NCBI GenBank assembly: GCA_009741485.1
Contig: CM019220.1
Span: 1,761,074-1,825,073 of the forward strand
Source: Malurus cyaneus samueli
Taxonomy: Eukaryota; Chordata; Aves; Passeriformes; Maluridae
DNA: 64,000 nt
Reading direction: 5' to 3'
Each line of letters starts with the position of its first letter. Positions within the stretch are counted from its first letter, which is position 1. The notes under the pieces were generated by a model that saw only the letters and a list, made by a program, of their open reading frames with translations, did no database searches and was not told the DNA's origin. Positions 1 through 11,515 of this stretch are shown piece by piece. The position numbers and the translations under genes are program-made.

Positions 1-607
1 CACCTCCTTTCCTGAACCCTTAGCCTCGCTGGGGAAAGGCAGAACACAGGAATTCACTCCCAAACCTCATCCTCTGCTCATCCTGCTCATCTGGAGCTGG
101 CAGAGCATCCTCTCCAGGACTGTGATTAGGGAAAAACTCCCTCACGGAGCAAAGTTTGGCTCTGTGATTTATTTGGGTTAGGGGAAGTGGCACAGACAGC
201 TGAATTGTGGATTTTGTTGCTGTTGGGCTCTTCCTAACACCTCTTTGTCTTCCCTCATGTTTCCAACAGTGGACTGTCAGGTATCTAATGAGATCCCAGT
301 GATTGTGAAGATATCAGAACTCTTCTCTGCCTTATCTGCTGTTTGCAGAAACAGGTGGTGTCCCCTGGCCAGCAGACAAATTTGAGCAAAATTTGGCCAA
401 TGAATTAAATTATTGGATCATACAAGCAAACACCTTCAGAGACAATGACAAGCACATCACCTCCTAAAAACACATCTGATCATATTTTAATATCACCCAT
501 ATCAACCAGCCTTAAGCTGATCATCTCTTGACCCATCTGTATTTTATCCTGACAATAAAACCCTTATAAGTAGCTTATAAAAATAAGGAGACTGACTTTT
601 CCAACAG
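1..607. other. Unique sequence, no gene seen
   Basis: Moderately AT-rich single-copy-looking DNA. I see no repeat signature, no open frame of protein-like composition and no RNA gene. Confidence 0.5.
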
Positions 608-715
608 GCAGGTAGTTACAGGACAAGGGGAAAAGTTTTGAAACTAAAGAGGGGAGATCTAGATTAGATGTTAGGAGGAAATTCTTGACTGGAAGGTGTT
701 AAAACAAATTGCCCA
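608..715 (+). mobile_element. CR1 LINE fragment (internal piece of 3' region)
   Basis: The stretch reads 'gtagttacaggacaagggg', then a 'gatctagattagatgttagg' block, then 'aaattcttgact' and 'aaattgccca'. These are consecutive landmarks of the avian CR1 3' region in sense orientation. The copy stops at 'ttgccca' and lacks the terminal CR1 tail, so it is truncated at both ends and non-functional. The family is clear from the order of landmarks; the subfamily was not determined. Confidence 0.85.
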
Positions 716-2494
716 AATTCCTCAAATCTCACGGAGAAAGATCTCCTGGAGACCCACCAGTCACCCTGATGGCAAAATAACCCTCTCAGAGGGACACAAG
801 TGACTTGGTGACACACACTCACAACTATCCAGGACATTTTTGCCATCCCTCTGATAAATCACAGGCTCTCACCGAGCAGATATCTCCTGACATTTCCTGA
901 GCTGTGTAATTATTCCTCACTGTGGTGGGTGCAGTCTGAGAGCTCCCTTCATCTGAACCCTGTTTTTGTTGTTTTTGCTGCTGGAGGAAGGGCTCACCAG
1001 AGAGCAATTTCAGCTGTCCTGTGCCACCCTCCAGACGTCACTGCTCCTCCTTCCAGCAGATGTGCTTCTCTCAGGAGCTGCAGCTCTGCCTCACGCCCAG
1101 CATTTCCTCTGCCACTGTTCTCTCTTATTCAGGCCATAAAGAGCAACTGTCTGACCAGTGGACAGATACAACTCAGCTCAAAGCATGGGTTTGTTTGGTT
1201 TTTCTATAGCCCTGTGCCATCGTGTTTTGTGGCGCGGGGGTCTCGTGCCAACTGCTTTTGAGAAAAGCCCTGCTGACCAGCGTCGAGCTCCTTAAAAAAG
1301 GTACTTTGTGCATTCCTCTGCTGAGGAAAATCAGTTTGTTCCTTCCACAGTGGAGTGAGAGGGGATCTCTAGGCCAGACTTCGGATTCCTGATGTAATTC
1401 TCCACCCATTCAACAGCATAACGAGAATATTCCCAACACAGATCAAGGACGTTGCATCTTCCATGGAGTAAGGAAGGCAGGACTTCCCACAAAAGTTTAT
1501 TTTCCTTAAGAGAAGAGAATCCTTTAAAAGTAAGCCAAGATCTTACCTTTTTCAGGTCACTGAGATAATGTAGCTGAGTCCAGCTGGGCTGAGGAAGTAT
1601 TTGTACCATACGGACGTTGATACCACAGCTCCGGGTGCTTAAATATTTAATTGCACTAAGGTACTGTACAACCAAAATACCTTGGCTTAATTTAGGTTGC
1701 ATCTGGAAACATGTCATTTCAGATGCCAAGAGGTAGATTTCTAATTTTTTCCTTCTCTCTTCTCATAAATCTACAATTTCTACTCCTAAGTTTAAAGCAT
1801 GTAAAAAGTCAACTTTTTTTTTCCTAAGATAGAAAGATAAAGTTGTAATCCAAGGGTTTGCTCTTGGTCTGAACAGTCCTTGGTTTTGTATACTGGAGGC
1901 AAAACATTAGATACAGATCTGTCTGAAGGCTCTTTAATAAGAAAGATGGCAAGTAAATTCTGGTTTAATATAAAAGCCAATTCAGCTATTAATCATGATC
2001 ACAGATAATTCCTGATGTGGCATGATATCATTTAATTTCCAAAAACCAGAGGAAGTGACAGCAAGCATTTTCTCGAACCCACTGATGATATCATGCAAAG
2101 AAGTCCTTCCTAACCATTCCTGTGCACATCATAAATTACCAATCAGACACGTAGATCCCCCCTCCCCCCCACTTTAATATTTTAAAATCTCGTTTTTGTG
2201 CATCCTTTCCTCTTGTTCGTGCTTTGTCTTAACAAATACGCTTGGCCATAATGAAAATAAACCTGCTGAAGTCTCTGTGGCCTGAGACAAGCTATAACAC
2301 ATTTCTGCACCACGGGGTGGGCTCATGGGATGCTCACTGAGAAAATGTGTCCCCTCTGCGCATGCCCAGACTATTAAAATGAATTGACATGTTAATGCTG
2401 ACAGGAAAAGAGCACAAGAGAGCTTGCTAAATTACTGCTCAGTCAGGCACTAGGAATTCCTGAGTGGCTAACTCCTGAGCAAAACCTGCAGCAA
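716..2494. other. Unique sequence, no gene recognised
   Basis: The longest minus-strand frame here (132 codons, 1331-1729) has no recognisable domain and no convincing splice borders. The part from about 1960 to 2400 is repeat-free and AT-rich, with two 'tgatatcat' palindromic cores near 2025 and 2086, and could be conserved noncoding DNA. That is a guess from composition only. Confidence 0.4.
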
Positions 2495-2508
2495 GGAGAC
2501 AAGGAGGG

Positions 2509-2545
<37 letters not shown>

Positions 2546-2620
2546 AAGAGAGGAAGAAAGGAGAAAGGGGGGGAAAAAGAAGGGAGAAAAAAAAGTGGGT
2601 GGATAAAAAGAAACTTATTG
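2495..2620 (+). repeat. Polypurine tract with 35-nt poly(A)
   Basis: An uninterrupted A run (2509-2543) is embedded in about 125 bp that is nearly all A and G on the plus strand, including 'gggggggaaaaag'. Open frames through it, rich in Lys on one strand or Phe on the other, are low-complexity artefacts. Purine strands of this kind can form triplex DNA, and the run length is prone to assembly error. Confidence 0.9.
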
Positions 2621-4741
2621 TCAAATGCAACAAAACAAAAAAACACTAAGGGTTTGTCATGTTAGCAATGCACCTACTCATAAATCATATGGATTTTAAT
2701 CATACCTGCCACCTCAGCCTGCTTCTCCCCTGAGAAATTGTTTTCTTTTTGCTCCCTCCTTCACTCGCTTTCAATTATCTGGAAGCTGTTTCTCCTGTTT
2801 ATTTATTTATCTAAAGTTCACATACAGTATGCATGCACAAATTTCCTCTGGGGGCCTGAGCCCAGGCAGATCATACAGGGATGCGGTGGAGCGTGGCAGC
2901 TAAACATCTCAGATGAATGTACTCAGCCTCCAAAAACCTGCTCTGGACCACGGTGACAAGAGGAGGGGAGGACAGAAAGTAATTAGTGTGTGTACAATGA
3001 TGGATTATGGCTTAATATTCAGGCATTTCACCTTTGCACTGCTATAGGTAGGCCCAGCAGATGACAAACTAAGTCCGTGTTATTGCCAGAAAGGGGGAAA
3101 AAATAGATGAAAAAGGGGGGGAAAAAAATCCCCCATAGGATTTTTAGTCCTTTAGCCCTGTGAATAAATTGGCTTGGTTGTTTTAGTTACCTTTCAGACC
3201 TTTTAGAGTTTGGGAAATGCCAGATATATGCACATATGAGAAAGCTGAGGGGCAGCTGCTCGCTGGATTTCTGACAAGCTGGCACAATATTGTTTTTATG
3301 TCTCGCAGCTTCTATATGTAACTTTAGTACCACGGAGCAACTCACTCCTTCAAATTCTAAGGAGAGAGTGAACTGCCAGTGACCTTTTCTCAGCTCTGGG
3401 AGGTGAGTGTGTAGCACAGATCCATCACGAGAGGAAGATTTTATAGACAACTTTAAGAAAAAGAAGAAAAAAAAAAAAACCCCACATCATTTTTGCAAGC
3501 CAGATTGAAGGAAAAATAGATGAGGAGGGTTCAATAAGGAGTTACAGCTACAGGTTAAATAGAGTTTTAGCTCCAAAAATGAGTTTAGAGCCCAACTGAA
3601 GCTCTGTGTGTGCATTAGGTCTATGGCAGCTTTTTCAGGAATACTTGAAACTATAGTTGCTATGCAGGGTACTGCTCAATTAAAGGAACATCTAGACAGC
3701 TCTCCCATTTGGAACACTTGTAGAAATTAAATGGATCACATGCAGTTTGACATTTTGCAAAATAAAAGAATAATTGGGGCAGCGTATTGTTTTTGCCTTT
3801 CAAAGAGAGGAGTCAGGCTCAGCCTGTGAAGCTCAGCTGGAACCAGGATCTGCAATCTGGGTCCAGATTTCTTCCCCCCACTGCTTTCTCAGAAAAATCC
3901 TGATGCTCCAGTTAACCCTTGATGCACCTATATTTTGATATTTTGAAGCAGTCAGAACTTATTTAATCGAATTCATACGAGGGGAGGTGGTTCCCTGCTC
4001 TGGCAGATTCTGGAGTTCAATATTTCCCTCTGAAGGCCATGGCCTGGTTATGAGATAGATCCTGTGCTTCCTGTTCTTTGAATAATGAATTTCTGGAGGA
4101 ATTCAGCTGCCTGCCAAGGTGAGGTGTGGGGTGAAAAAAGGTTTCTCAGGACCCCCACCCTCTCTGCAAAAGCCAATGAGTCCATAGGTTTCCACACCAT
4201 TTTTGGCTTCCATACCATTTTCCCTTTACAAACCCTGCCAAAATCTAAAAAACTTAAGATCAAGGGGTTTCTGGTGTCCTGTGGTACTTGAGCCCTCTCC
4301 CATAAATCAAGTCCCTGCTGTGGTCAGAGCAGATTTCTCACCAACTGAGGAGCCACGAGCTCTGGTGTACGCGCCATCTCTTAAACATTTCAACAGCCCC
4401 GCTAAACGTCGTCGCATGAGCTAAAAATTAACCGTGAAGAAACACTTCTTCTCACATTCACCACAGCTGAGCCTGAAACCCAATCCCAGATGTTCCCAGC
4501 AAAAGCCATCTTGAATCACTGCTTTCCAGAAAAGTGTTTCAAAGCAACCCAGGGAGGTGTCCCTTGTCCTGATTTCACGGACACTGTGGTGGCAGTGAGG
4601 GACCTTCAGTCCAAGCCACCAGGGACATTTATTCAAACTCAAGACAGTCATTGTCACACGAGAGACTTTGGGGTGAGCTGATTTCAACCTGAAGGGAACC
4701 TGAGAGAAAGATGGAGGCTTTTCACCAGGGCCTGGAGTCAT
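2621..4741. other. Unique sequence with possible conserved noncoding parts
   Basis: No gene was recognised. The 2960-3480 and 3590-3800 stretches are repeat-free and AT-rich and resemble conserved noncoding DNA in texture. At 4188-4222 there is an 18-bp imperfect tandem duplication ('tttccacaccatttttggc' followed by 'ttccataccatttt'), which makes neighbouring frames repeat the peptide GFHTIF. Minus-strand frames at 3187-3450 and 4421-4741 have no recognisable domains. Confidence 0.4.
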
Positions 4742-4955
4742 GGGATGGGGAGGAATAAATTCAAACTGTAATAGAGCAAGTTTAGATCAGATATTGGGAA
4801 AAAATACTTCACTGGGAGAGTGGTGAGGCCCTGACCAGAGAAGCTGTGGCTGCCCCTGGATCCCTGAAGTGCCCAAGGCCAGGGTGGACAGGGCTTGGAG
4901 CAGCCTGGGTAGTGGAAGTTGTCCCTACTACGGCAGGGGCTGGTGCAAGATGAGC
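4742..4955 (+). mobile_element. CR1 LINE 3' fragment
   Basis: The sequence contains 'tttagatcagatattggg', 'cttcactgggagagtggtgaggccctg', 'agagaagctgtggctgcccctgg', 'ggccagggtggacagggcttggagcagcctggg' and 'ctggtgcaagatgagc' in the order found in avian CR1 3' ends, sense strand. It ends short of the terminal 8-bp repeat. It is 5'-truncated with no coding capacity. Confidence 0.93.
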
Positions 4956-5350
4956 AAAAATCCTATTTTCCTGTGTCTAAATTACCTGAGCCAGAACACA
5001 TCCTAGGTGTTTTCCTGGGATCACAACTTGGTTTTGCAAAGCCACGAGAGCTTTCAGCCTGCTCCTTCTCCCACCTGAAGATCAAAGCCCTGAATGTGTA
5101 CAGTTCACCCAGAAATGCCAACTTCCCGGGTATAAACGACATATTGCACATTTGGTGCAACTTTCATTCCATTTTGTACTTTCGTTTGCAATCTCAGATA
5201 TCAAAGAAAGCCAAACTGACAAAAGCCAGCTTGTAAACCCATTCAAGGGGAGTTTTCCACGGTTTACAGAAATCAAGCCATAATCTGCTTTATTTAAATC
5301 TCCGAGGGCATGAAAGGCTGCAGGTTGTCAAAGAAAGACAGAAGCAGGGG
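4956..5350. other. Unique sequence between two CR1 copies
   Basis: No gene or repeat was recognised. The overlapping open frames on the two strands (about 105 and 65 codons) have no domain signature. Confidence 0.4.
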
Positions 5351-5610
5351 ATCATAGAACTGCTTCAGATGGAAAAGATCTTTGGGATCATCGAGTCCAT
5401 CCATCCCCCAGCACCGCCAAGGCCACCACTGCTCCATGTCCCCAAGTGTCATATCCACAGTTTTAAATCCCTCCAGGGATGGGGACTCCAGCACTGCCCT
5501 GAGCCTCCTGTTCCAATGCCTGACCACCTCTAAAGTAAAGAAATTTTCCCTAATATCCAACCTAAGTCTCCCTTGGCACTACTGGAGGACATTTCCTCCT
5601 GTTCTAGTCA
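5351..5610 (-). mobile_element. CR1 LINE 3' fragment, 'ccatccctggag' subfamily
   Basis: On the plus strand it begins 'atcatagaactgcttcagatgg' and runs through 'atcatcgagtccatccatcc', 'ttaaatccctccagggatgg', 'gcctcctgttccaatgcctgaccacc' and 'ttttccctaatatccaacctaag' to 'tttcctcctgttctagtc'. This is the reverse complement of a CR1 3' end, so the element lies on the minus strand. It belongs to the same subfamily as the opposite-strand copy at 60588-60785. The 142- and 88-codon frames across it come from the repeat and are not host genes. Confidence 0.93.
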
Positions 5611-5748
5611 GAGGTAATGAACCTTCTTGGCCTGGAGTCCCCCTGCAGGGTTGGAGGGTGGGTCTGAAGGATTTATTTCAGCACAGCAATCACCCACAAA
5701 TAAGCACCCAGAATAAACTGGAACTTTCCTCCACAAGTGTTTCTTCAA

Positions 5749-5752
<4 letters not shown>

Positions 5753-5778
<26 letters not shown>
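5753..5778 (+). repeat. Poly(T) tract
   Basis: An uninterrupted run of about 26 T residues. No SINE or LINE body adjoins it, so it is best treated as a mononucleotide microsatellite. Confidence 0.95.
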
Positions 5779-5779
<1 letters not shown>

Positions 5780-7249
5780 TTGTGCTATAATCTCTTCTAC
5801 CAGCTGCTGATCCCAACGTCACCATTTTTTTGAGTATAAGGGGCTGTAAGTTATCAATCACACAAATTTTTGCAAAAGAAGCATCTCTAGCTACCAGTCC
5901 AGGTATCACCAGCAATAAAATGATACAGCATGGGACTTTTATGAGTTACATGGACCTGGATACAGCAAAAATGCCTCACCCTCAAATTCATGTAACTCCA
6001 ATGACAGCAATTAGTGCCAAAGTTTTGACAGATCCTAAATTAAAACAATCAACAGACAAAACAAACAAACAAAAACTCAAACAAAATCCCCAAGCTCTTT
6101 AGTTTGCTGCAGTTTCTCCCAACCTTGCAGCAATGTGAGTTTTCCTCATGCAGTTGGGAGGGGGTAAATGAATAGTTACCATGGAAATTGTCACAAATCT
6201 TTCTCTTTCAGCCTCCTTCGAGCTACAGAGCACGTTTGTAAAGACACACACAGAATCCACTTGCCATTAAAGAACTTTGGCAGCAATATAACTATGTTTT
6301 CCCAAGTTTTACAACATATTTCACAATAATTTGCTCTGCTCCCCTTCTCATTACAGAGGCAATATTAGAATGATAATGACTTACATGCTCTGTCATAGTT
6401 TACTACTCTGACCTTTTCAGTATTCTGCCTTTTGAAAGCTTGACAGGGCCACCTCTCCTGCTCACGTTAATGTGGCAGAGAGCTGGGACTAAGGAAAGAA
6501 GGGGATAACAGCAGCAGACACTCTGCCAAATTCCCTTCAGCTTTAAATAACCTTAACTCACCATTTCTCAGGTGTGTTTGAACAGATTTCCTGCCTTTCT
6601 CCCAGCACTCTGTGTCCCTGGAATTGCACTGGCCATCCAGAGCAGTGAGCTAGCCACAGCAGGTGCATTGGGAAGTGAGAGGTCTACACCCACCCTTTAC
6701 CACTCAGAAATCAGTCTGGCCCTTTGAATTATTCATCAGCTCAGCAACAAAGTCAGTTTTCGTCCCAGATGACCAGATGTCTCTTTTCTCAGCATGCAGA
6801 ACTTTTTTTGTTGCTGTTTTTTAATGTGCATTGCAGACCCCAGGCCCGTCCCCTCAGACATATGCAGCACTCACTTTATTTTGTAGGATAGCAGACCATT
6901 TTCAGCTGCATTTCCTGCTGCCAGTTCCCCTACAAATAAATCATCAGGAGAGTGAAGGAAGCTCCACAGGGCTGGTGCACAAGCTGCTGCACGAGTGTGG
7001 GGTCATGGGCAGGTACGCTTGCATTTAAATTTTTAAATTTAAATTAGTTCCTCCCACTCCCTCATTTCCCAGAGAATAAAGAGTCCGAGAAAGGCCCAAA
7101 ACAGAGTCACTGTCAACTCTCCTTGTCCCTTGTGCACCTCTTTCAGTGGTACAAAGCCAGATCCTTCTGGAAATGAGGGCACAAAAGGGCAGGAGCCTCT
7201 TGAACCACTGGGAATCTTGTGATGGAGGAAACGGCTGCAGGGATGAAAG
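5779..7249. other. Unique AT-rich sequence, no gene recognised
   Basis: No repeat signature apart from a short (ACAA)n-like stretch near 6050-6080. The frame at 5830-6102 (90 codons) has mixed composition but no domain I recognise. The stretch around 6180-6440 is repeat-free and AT-rich. Confidence 0.4.
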
Positions 7250-7455
7250 AATCACAGAATTGTTCAGGTTGGAAAACACCTCCAAGATCATCCAACCCAC
7301 CCTTCGACCAGACACCACCCTGACAGCCAGTTCAGAGCACTGGGGTTTGTGGAACACCTCCAGGGACTCATCCAGCTCCTTTTGATCCTTAACAACCTTT
7401 CCAGAGGTGAAATTCCTCCTGATGTCTGACCACGATGCGTGTCTCTTGTTCTCCT
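7250..7455 (-). mobile_element. CR1 LINE 3' fragment
   Basis: The plus strand begins 'aatcacagaattgttcaggttgg' and continues with 'ccaagatcatccaaccc', 'cacctccagggactcatccag', 'aacctttccagaggtgaaattcctcctgatgtctgacc' and 'tctcttgttctcctgg'. This is a reverse-complemented CR1 tail. The middle is more diverged than in other copies here, suggesting an older insertion. Confidence 0.88.
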
Positions 7456-9128
7456 GGGATGGTCACTCCCCGTTCCAACCTTTTGATGTGCAGCACTGAG
7501 GAGCAGCCAGGCTGACATGAACCTCTGGTTTTGGAGCTCCAAAGGGAGCCCTCAGCCTCCTGCAGCTCAACCTCACCTCCCTCAAACACTCCCTGCCTTC
7601 CTACAGCCAAAGCAGGGATCCAGCCACTTTCACCCTTTCACATCTGTCCTCTCCAATATTACATGCAGGTGTTTTGAGGAGACTCACACGCATTCAGGCT
7701 GCCTTTTTGCCCCCCCTGCTCTCAAACAGGCTGCCCTGTACATCAGATCTGCAGGGTTATGCTCCTTGAGTGCATCACTTTAGTACAAACCGGGTGTTGG
7801 GGGATCCCACCCCACTGCCAGGCATGCGCTGTGCAGAACGTGGGGAGGGAAGGGTTAATGGACTCTGAGCCTCCTGTTTGAGAATTATTTAGCACACCAG
7901 GTGCCTGTGCACTGTCACTGGCGAGGAGAGCATGGGAACAGAGATGAATCGGGGCTGCAGCTGTGCGAGAGAAGGCTCTGGGTGATGGCGAGGTGCTCGG
8001 GATGTCCCTGGGACCCTCTGCTCCTGACACAAACACAGAGCTGTGCTGAGCAAACCCCACAGGGCCCCAGACATCCCAGCACCACCCTGTGATCCCACAG
8101 AGCTGTAGGTTTCACCTTTCTGGGTTTTACCATCACAGCCTGCTGCTCCTCAGATGGTGCAGGTGCTCATCCCTTCCTCTCACCTGTTGCTTGTAAAGCT
8201 GCTCTGCTCAAGTGCAAAGTCTTTCCGTGGCTGCAGGGAAATATAAATTGTGCTCTGAGTTTCAGTTCCTCTTATCTTCACAAGAGTCAGACTTCAAGAC
8301 ACCTAAAAGCTCTTGCTGCTCTTCTCAAGAGTCCTCTTGTCCAACTGCAGCTTCCTCTTCCTTCACAAAATGTTTTTATTTTAGAGTTTTTGGCTGGCTT
8401 TGTGTTGCTTCTCTTTTCCTAAACAATACATAATTTGATACTGTAAATAATTCCTATTTTTGCATTTTCATTTCACACAAGTGTACAAAGCTAGAGGACA
8501 ACCTGCCACACACAGGAATGCAGGGGAAGCCTTCACATGGAACCAGGAAAATTATCAGGAATTGCAAAAATCACAGGACCAGGTGTCTGTCACAGGTACC
8601 AACCTCAGGCTCAAGAGAGAAATGAATCTCAGAATTGTCCCAGGGGGTGGAACTTCCCATTATCTTTTGATCAGAGTCAGTAGAAAGCTGTCCTCAGAGC
8701 CAAACCCGTATGGTTTGATTTGTATAATTCTTAATGCAATCAGCAAATAAATCTGTAGGGTTTCAGCCAGCTTGTCAAAGAAAATATATTTTTGATAATG
8801 AAAGTATTAAAGGAAAGTAATATGGAAAACACATCATACCACTCCCAGGGAAGGAAGTTTTGGATCCATCTGAGCATCTTTCCTGCGCTTAACTGTATCA
8901 GAAAAATCCATAATGATGACCTTATCTCTATAAAAGTTTTGTTCTCAATGAGATAATTATGTTTTCTCTGCTGCATCACCTCTCTTGTCCCACAGGGGCT
9001 AAATACGATTCACACAGTGAAGGCCATGAAGATCTCCCTTGCACAAGTGGTTGGTTACAGACATCTCCATCCCTGGAGGTAAGAAAAATTATTTAATGTC
9101 AATACATCAGGTGTGAGGGAGGCTACAA
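7456..9128. other. Unique sequence, no gene recognised
   Basis: GC-richer to about 8100, then AT-rich. No domain-bearing frame was found. A short stretch at about 9045-9095 ('ctccatccctggaggt') could be a remnant of a CR1 copy, but it is too short to call. Confidence 0.4.
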
Positions 9129-9277
9129 GAATCAAGAATCATGGACTGGTTTGGGGTGGAGGGCACCTTGAAAACCATCTCATTCCATGGGCAGGGACAC
9201 CTTCCCCTAGACCAGGCTGCTCCAAGCCCTGTCCAGCCTGGCCTGGGACATTTCCAAGGATGGGAAGTCACACTCCA
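9129..9277 (-). mobile_element. CR1 LINE 3'-terminal fragment
   Basis: The plus strand shows 'agaatcatggactggtttgggg', 'catctcattccatgggcagggacacctt', 'agaccaggctgctccaagccctgtccagcctggcctggg' and 'catttccaaggatggg'. It is a 3'-anchored copy of about 150 bp in reverse orientation and is 5'-truncated. Confidence 0.93.
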
Positions 9278-10034
9278 TCTCCTCTCTTTTCTTTTCCTTC
9301 CCTGACTTAAGAAACAAGGAAAAAATGACAAAAATAAAAAAAAAAAAGAAAATTTAAAATACCCCACTCCACTGCAGAAACTGAAAGAGCAGAAGAGAGC
9401 AGAGTGATGGCACAAATCCCATGGGATTTGCAGTCACTGCAAGGGCTGTACATACTCATCCCAAGTGCAGCTACATGATGTAAACACTCTTCTTTTCCAC
9501 ATTTGATCCCCAGGACAGTGTCACTGCCTCCCCACTGCCCCCAGCTGCTCTGACATCAGCTGTTTTCCCCATCCCCTCCCTAAAATGTGCTGGTCCAGCT
9601 ACTGCTGGCACTGAGGGAATCATTCGTGGTGCACCCTAAAGTGATCCCTAAGTGACTCTTACTACCATGTATCCCATATCCAACCCTTTTTCCTTCTCTG
9701 TTCTCTGCTTCATGAGTTTCTTTTCACTTTCCTCAGTGTTTACTGTACTTTGAATAGTTCTGTGGCTACCATCCATAGGAGAACCATGGGAACTGGCAGG
9801 CAATGAATGACTGGCATGCAAAAGGGTTTTTTGGGTTTTTTTTCCATTTTCTTTCCCTTCTTCTTCTACTTCTCCTTCTTGAAAACAACCTTGGCGAGCC
9901 ATCAGATGAAAAAAACTATCTTCTGCCAGCTCCTGCCCGGTGCAGTGTCAGGCTATTTAAAGCTCCCTGAGAAGTAGTTTGGGGGAAGGTAGCACCAAAG
10001 CAGGAGATTGAGATGCACCTTTCCCCTCCCTATT
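9278..10034. other. Unique sequence, no gene recognised
   Basis: Contains short A-rich stretches near 9310-9355 and a T-rich stretch near 9830-9860. The minus-strand frame at 9648-9902 is Lys/Glu-rich because of the local pyrimidine-rich plus strand and is not credible as a gene. Confidence 0.4.
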
Positions 10035-10152
10035 AAAAAAAAAAAAAAAAAAACAAAAAAAAAACCCAAAAAAAAAAAACAAAACAAAAACAAACAAAAA
10101 AAAAACACCAAAAAAAAAAAAAAAAAACCAAAAAACAACCAAAAACCAAACC
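10035..10152 (+). repeat. A-rich (CAAAA)-type low-complexity tract
   Basis: About 118 bp made almost entirely of A runs interrupted by single or triple C ('aaaaaaaaacaaaaaaaaaaccc', 'caaaacaaaaacaaac'). Poly-Lys or poly-Phe frames through it are artefacts. Similar tracts occur at 30856-30936 and, on the opposite strand, at 18586-18697. Confidence 0.95.
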
Positions 10153-11376
10153 AGAGGTTGCCGAGCTCTCTTCTCTTCACCACCAGGCTTGACTTAAGTT
10201 AAACATCCAAGCCCCTGACACAAATGTACTCTGTAGGAATCTATAATACAGTACCACAGTTAAAACTAGCAACTGCATTTTCGATGTGAGAGCATAATCC
10301 CCATTGTTACTGGGGAGTCTGGATCCTGCCACAACAGAGGGTTTTTTGTTATATTACATGCCTACCAACCAAGTCCTTTTCTTTTATAGCTCCCTCTGGT
10401 AGGGAAGGGAAAAAGAGTGGATTTAAGTTTCCAGGGAGCTGTCGGCCTTTGTAATGAGGTACATGGCTCAGTGCTGGTTCACAAAGGGGGTTTAGCACCA
10501 GAACTATTCATCCTGCCAGCGAGCTCAGGTGAACGCGGCGCTCGCAGCCAAACAGGAACGCTCAGCCCCATTCACCCGGTGCCTGTGTAATGTACCACAA
10601 GCTGAAAAAGCTGTTCAGCGAGCCAGCGGGAATTTTCAGGCGTTTAGCAAGCGCTGGAAGCGGAGCTGCTGTGATGGATGGCAACATCCGAGCCTGGCCA
10701 GAAGAGAGAAGGGATGAGAGCACGGAAGGATGGGCTGAGGTGTTCCTCCTCTCCTCCTCCCTGGGAAACTGCGAGCAAAAAGAGATGAGTTTGATTTATT
10801 TCCCATTGTCAGCTCCGGGGAAAAGAGCGAAACTAAGGGCAGAACGCACAAACAAAACAAAAGACTTTAGGAGAAAAAAAAAAAAAAAAAAACCCTCCTG
10901 TTCCCAGGGGAGAAATGTGATACTCCCCAGCCTGCCCACTATCAGCACTCTGAGACCCGCTCCCAGCTGCTCTGCATTCTTGGGTTTCATCACTCAAATG
11001 TGCATTACAGGAGAGCACTGAGGCTGCTCCTGCTGTTCCTCTGGTGCTGCCCCTCGGAGCGATGGAACCTGGGCAGGTCAGAGCCCACCATGGCAGCAGA
11101 GAGTCACACACACCTGGCAGGGCTCCTGACTCAAATCCAAACCCCAGGGGTCCCAGAGCATACAGAACAAAATTTAATTTCCAGTGAAATGGTTTTTTTT
11201 TTCTTTTTATCTAAAATTGGCCGAATAGGAAGTTATAGTGTTTGTCCCTTTGAGCCGTTGGGTGCTGGTGCAGAGCAAACCCATCAGCAGCGCTCTGATT
11301 CACCCCAGGAACCCTGAAATAACAGGGAGGAGCCATTGGCCCATGCACTGCTGCTCATCGAGGCCTTTCATACTGA
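10153..11376. other. Unique sequence containing a small CpG cluster
   Basis: No gene was recognised. The 10515-10690 part carries about a dozen CpGs and is listed separately. A plus-strand frame of 143 codons (10590-11021) runs into a poly(A) stretch and has no recognisable domain. A 9-T run lies near 11193. Confidence 0.4.
10515..10690. promoter_or_regulatory. Small CpG-rich cluster, candidate regulatory element
   Basis: About a dozen CpGs fall in about 175 bp ('gaacgcggcgctcgcagcc', 'gttcagcgagccagcggg', 'gcaagcgctggaagcggagc') in otherwise CpG-poor DNA. It includes a short inverted repeat, gcgagc (10519-10524) and gctcgc (10540-10545). I infer a possible enhancer or orphan promoter; no TATA box or initiator can be assigned. 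Confidence 0.3.
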
Positions 11377-11515
11377 AATCACAGAATTGTTTGGGTTAGA
11401 AATGGACTTAAAGGTCCTCTCTTTCCAAACCCCCTCCCCATGGGCAGGGATACTTTCTGCTAGATCAGGTTCCTCAAAGACCCATCCAGCCTGGCCTGGT
11501 TTGCTCTCATCCCTC
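11377..11515 (-). mobile_element. CR1 LINE 3'-terminal fragment
   Basis: The plus strand shows 'aatcacagaattgtttgggttag', 'gacttaaaggtcctct', 'ccatgggcagggatactttctgctagatcaggtt' and 'acccatccagcctggcctgg'. It is a short, 3'-anchored copy in reverse orientation, moderately diverged. Confidence 0.92.

Noticed and set aside
5294..5810. Open frames of 88 and 142 codons
   Set aside because: They lie across a CR1 fragment and run into a poly(T) tract; the translation is that of the repeat plus poly-Phe.
9045..9095. Possible short CR1 remnant ('ctccatccctggaggt')
   Set aside because: Only about 16 matching bases, too little to separate from chance.
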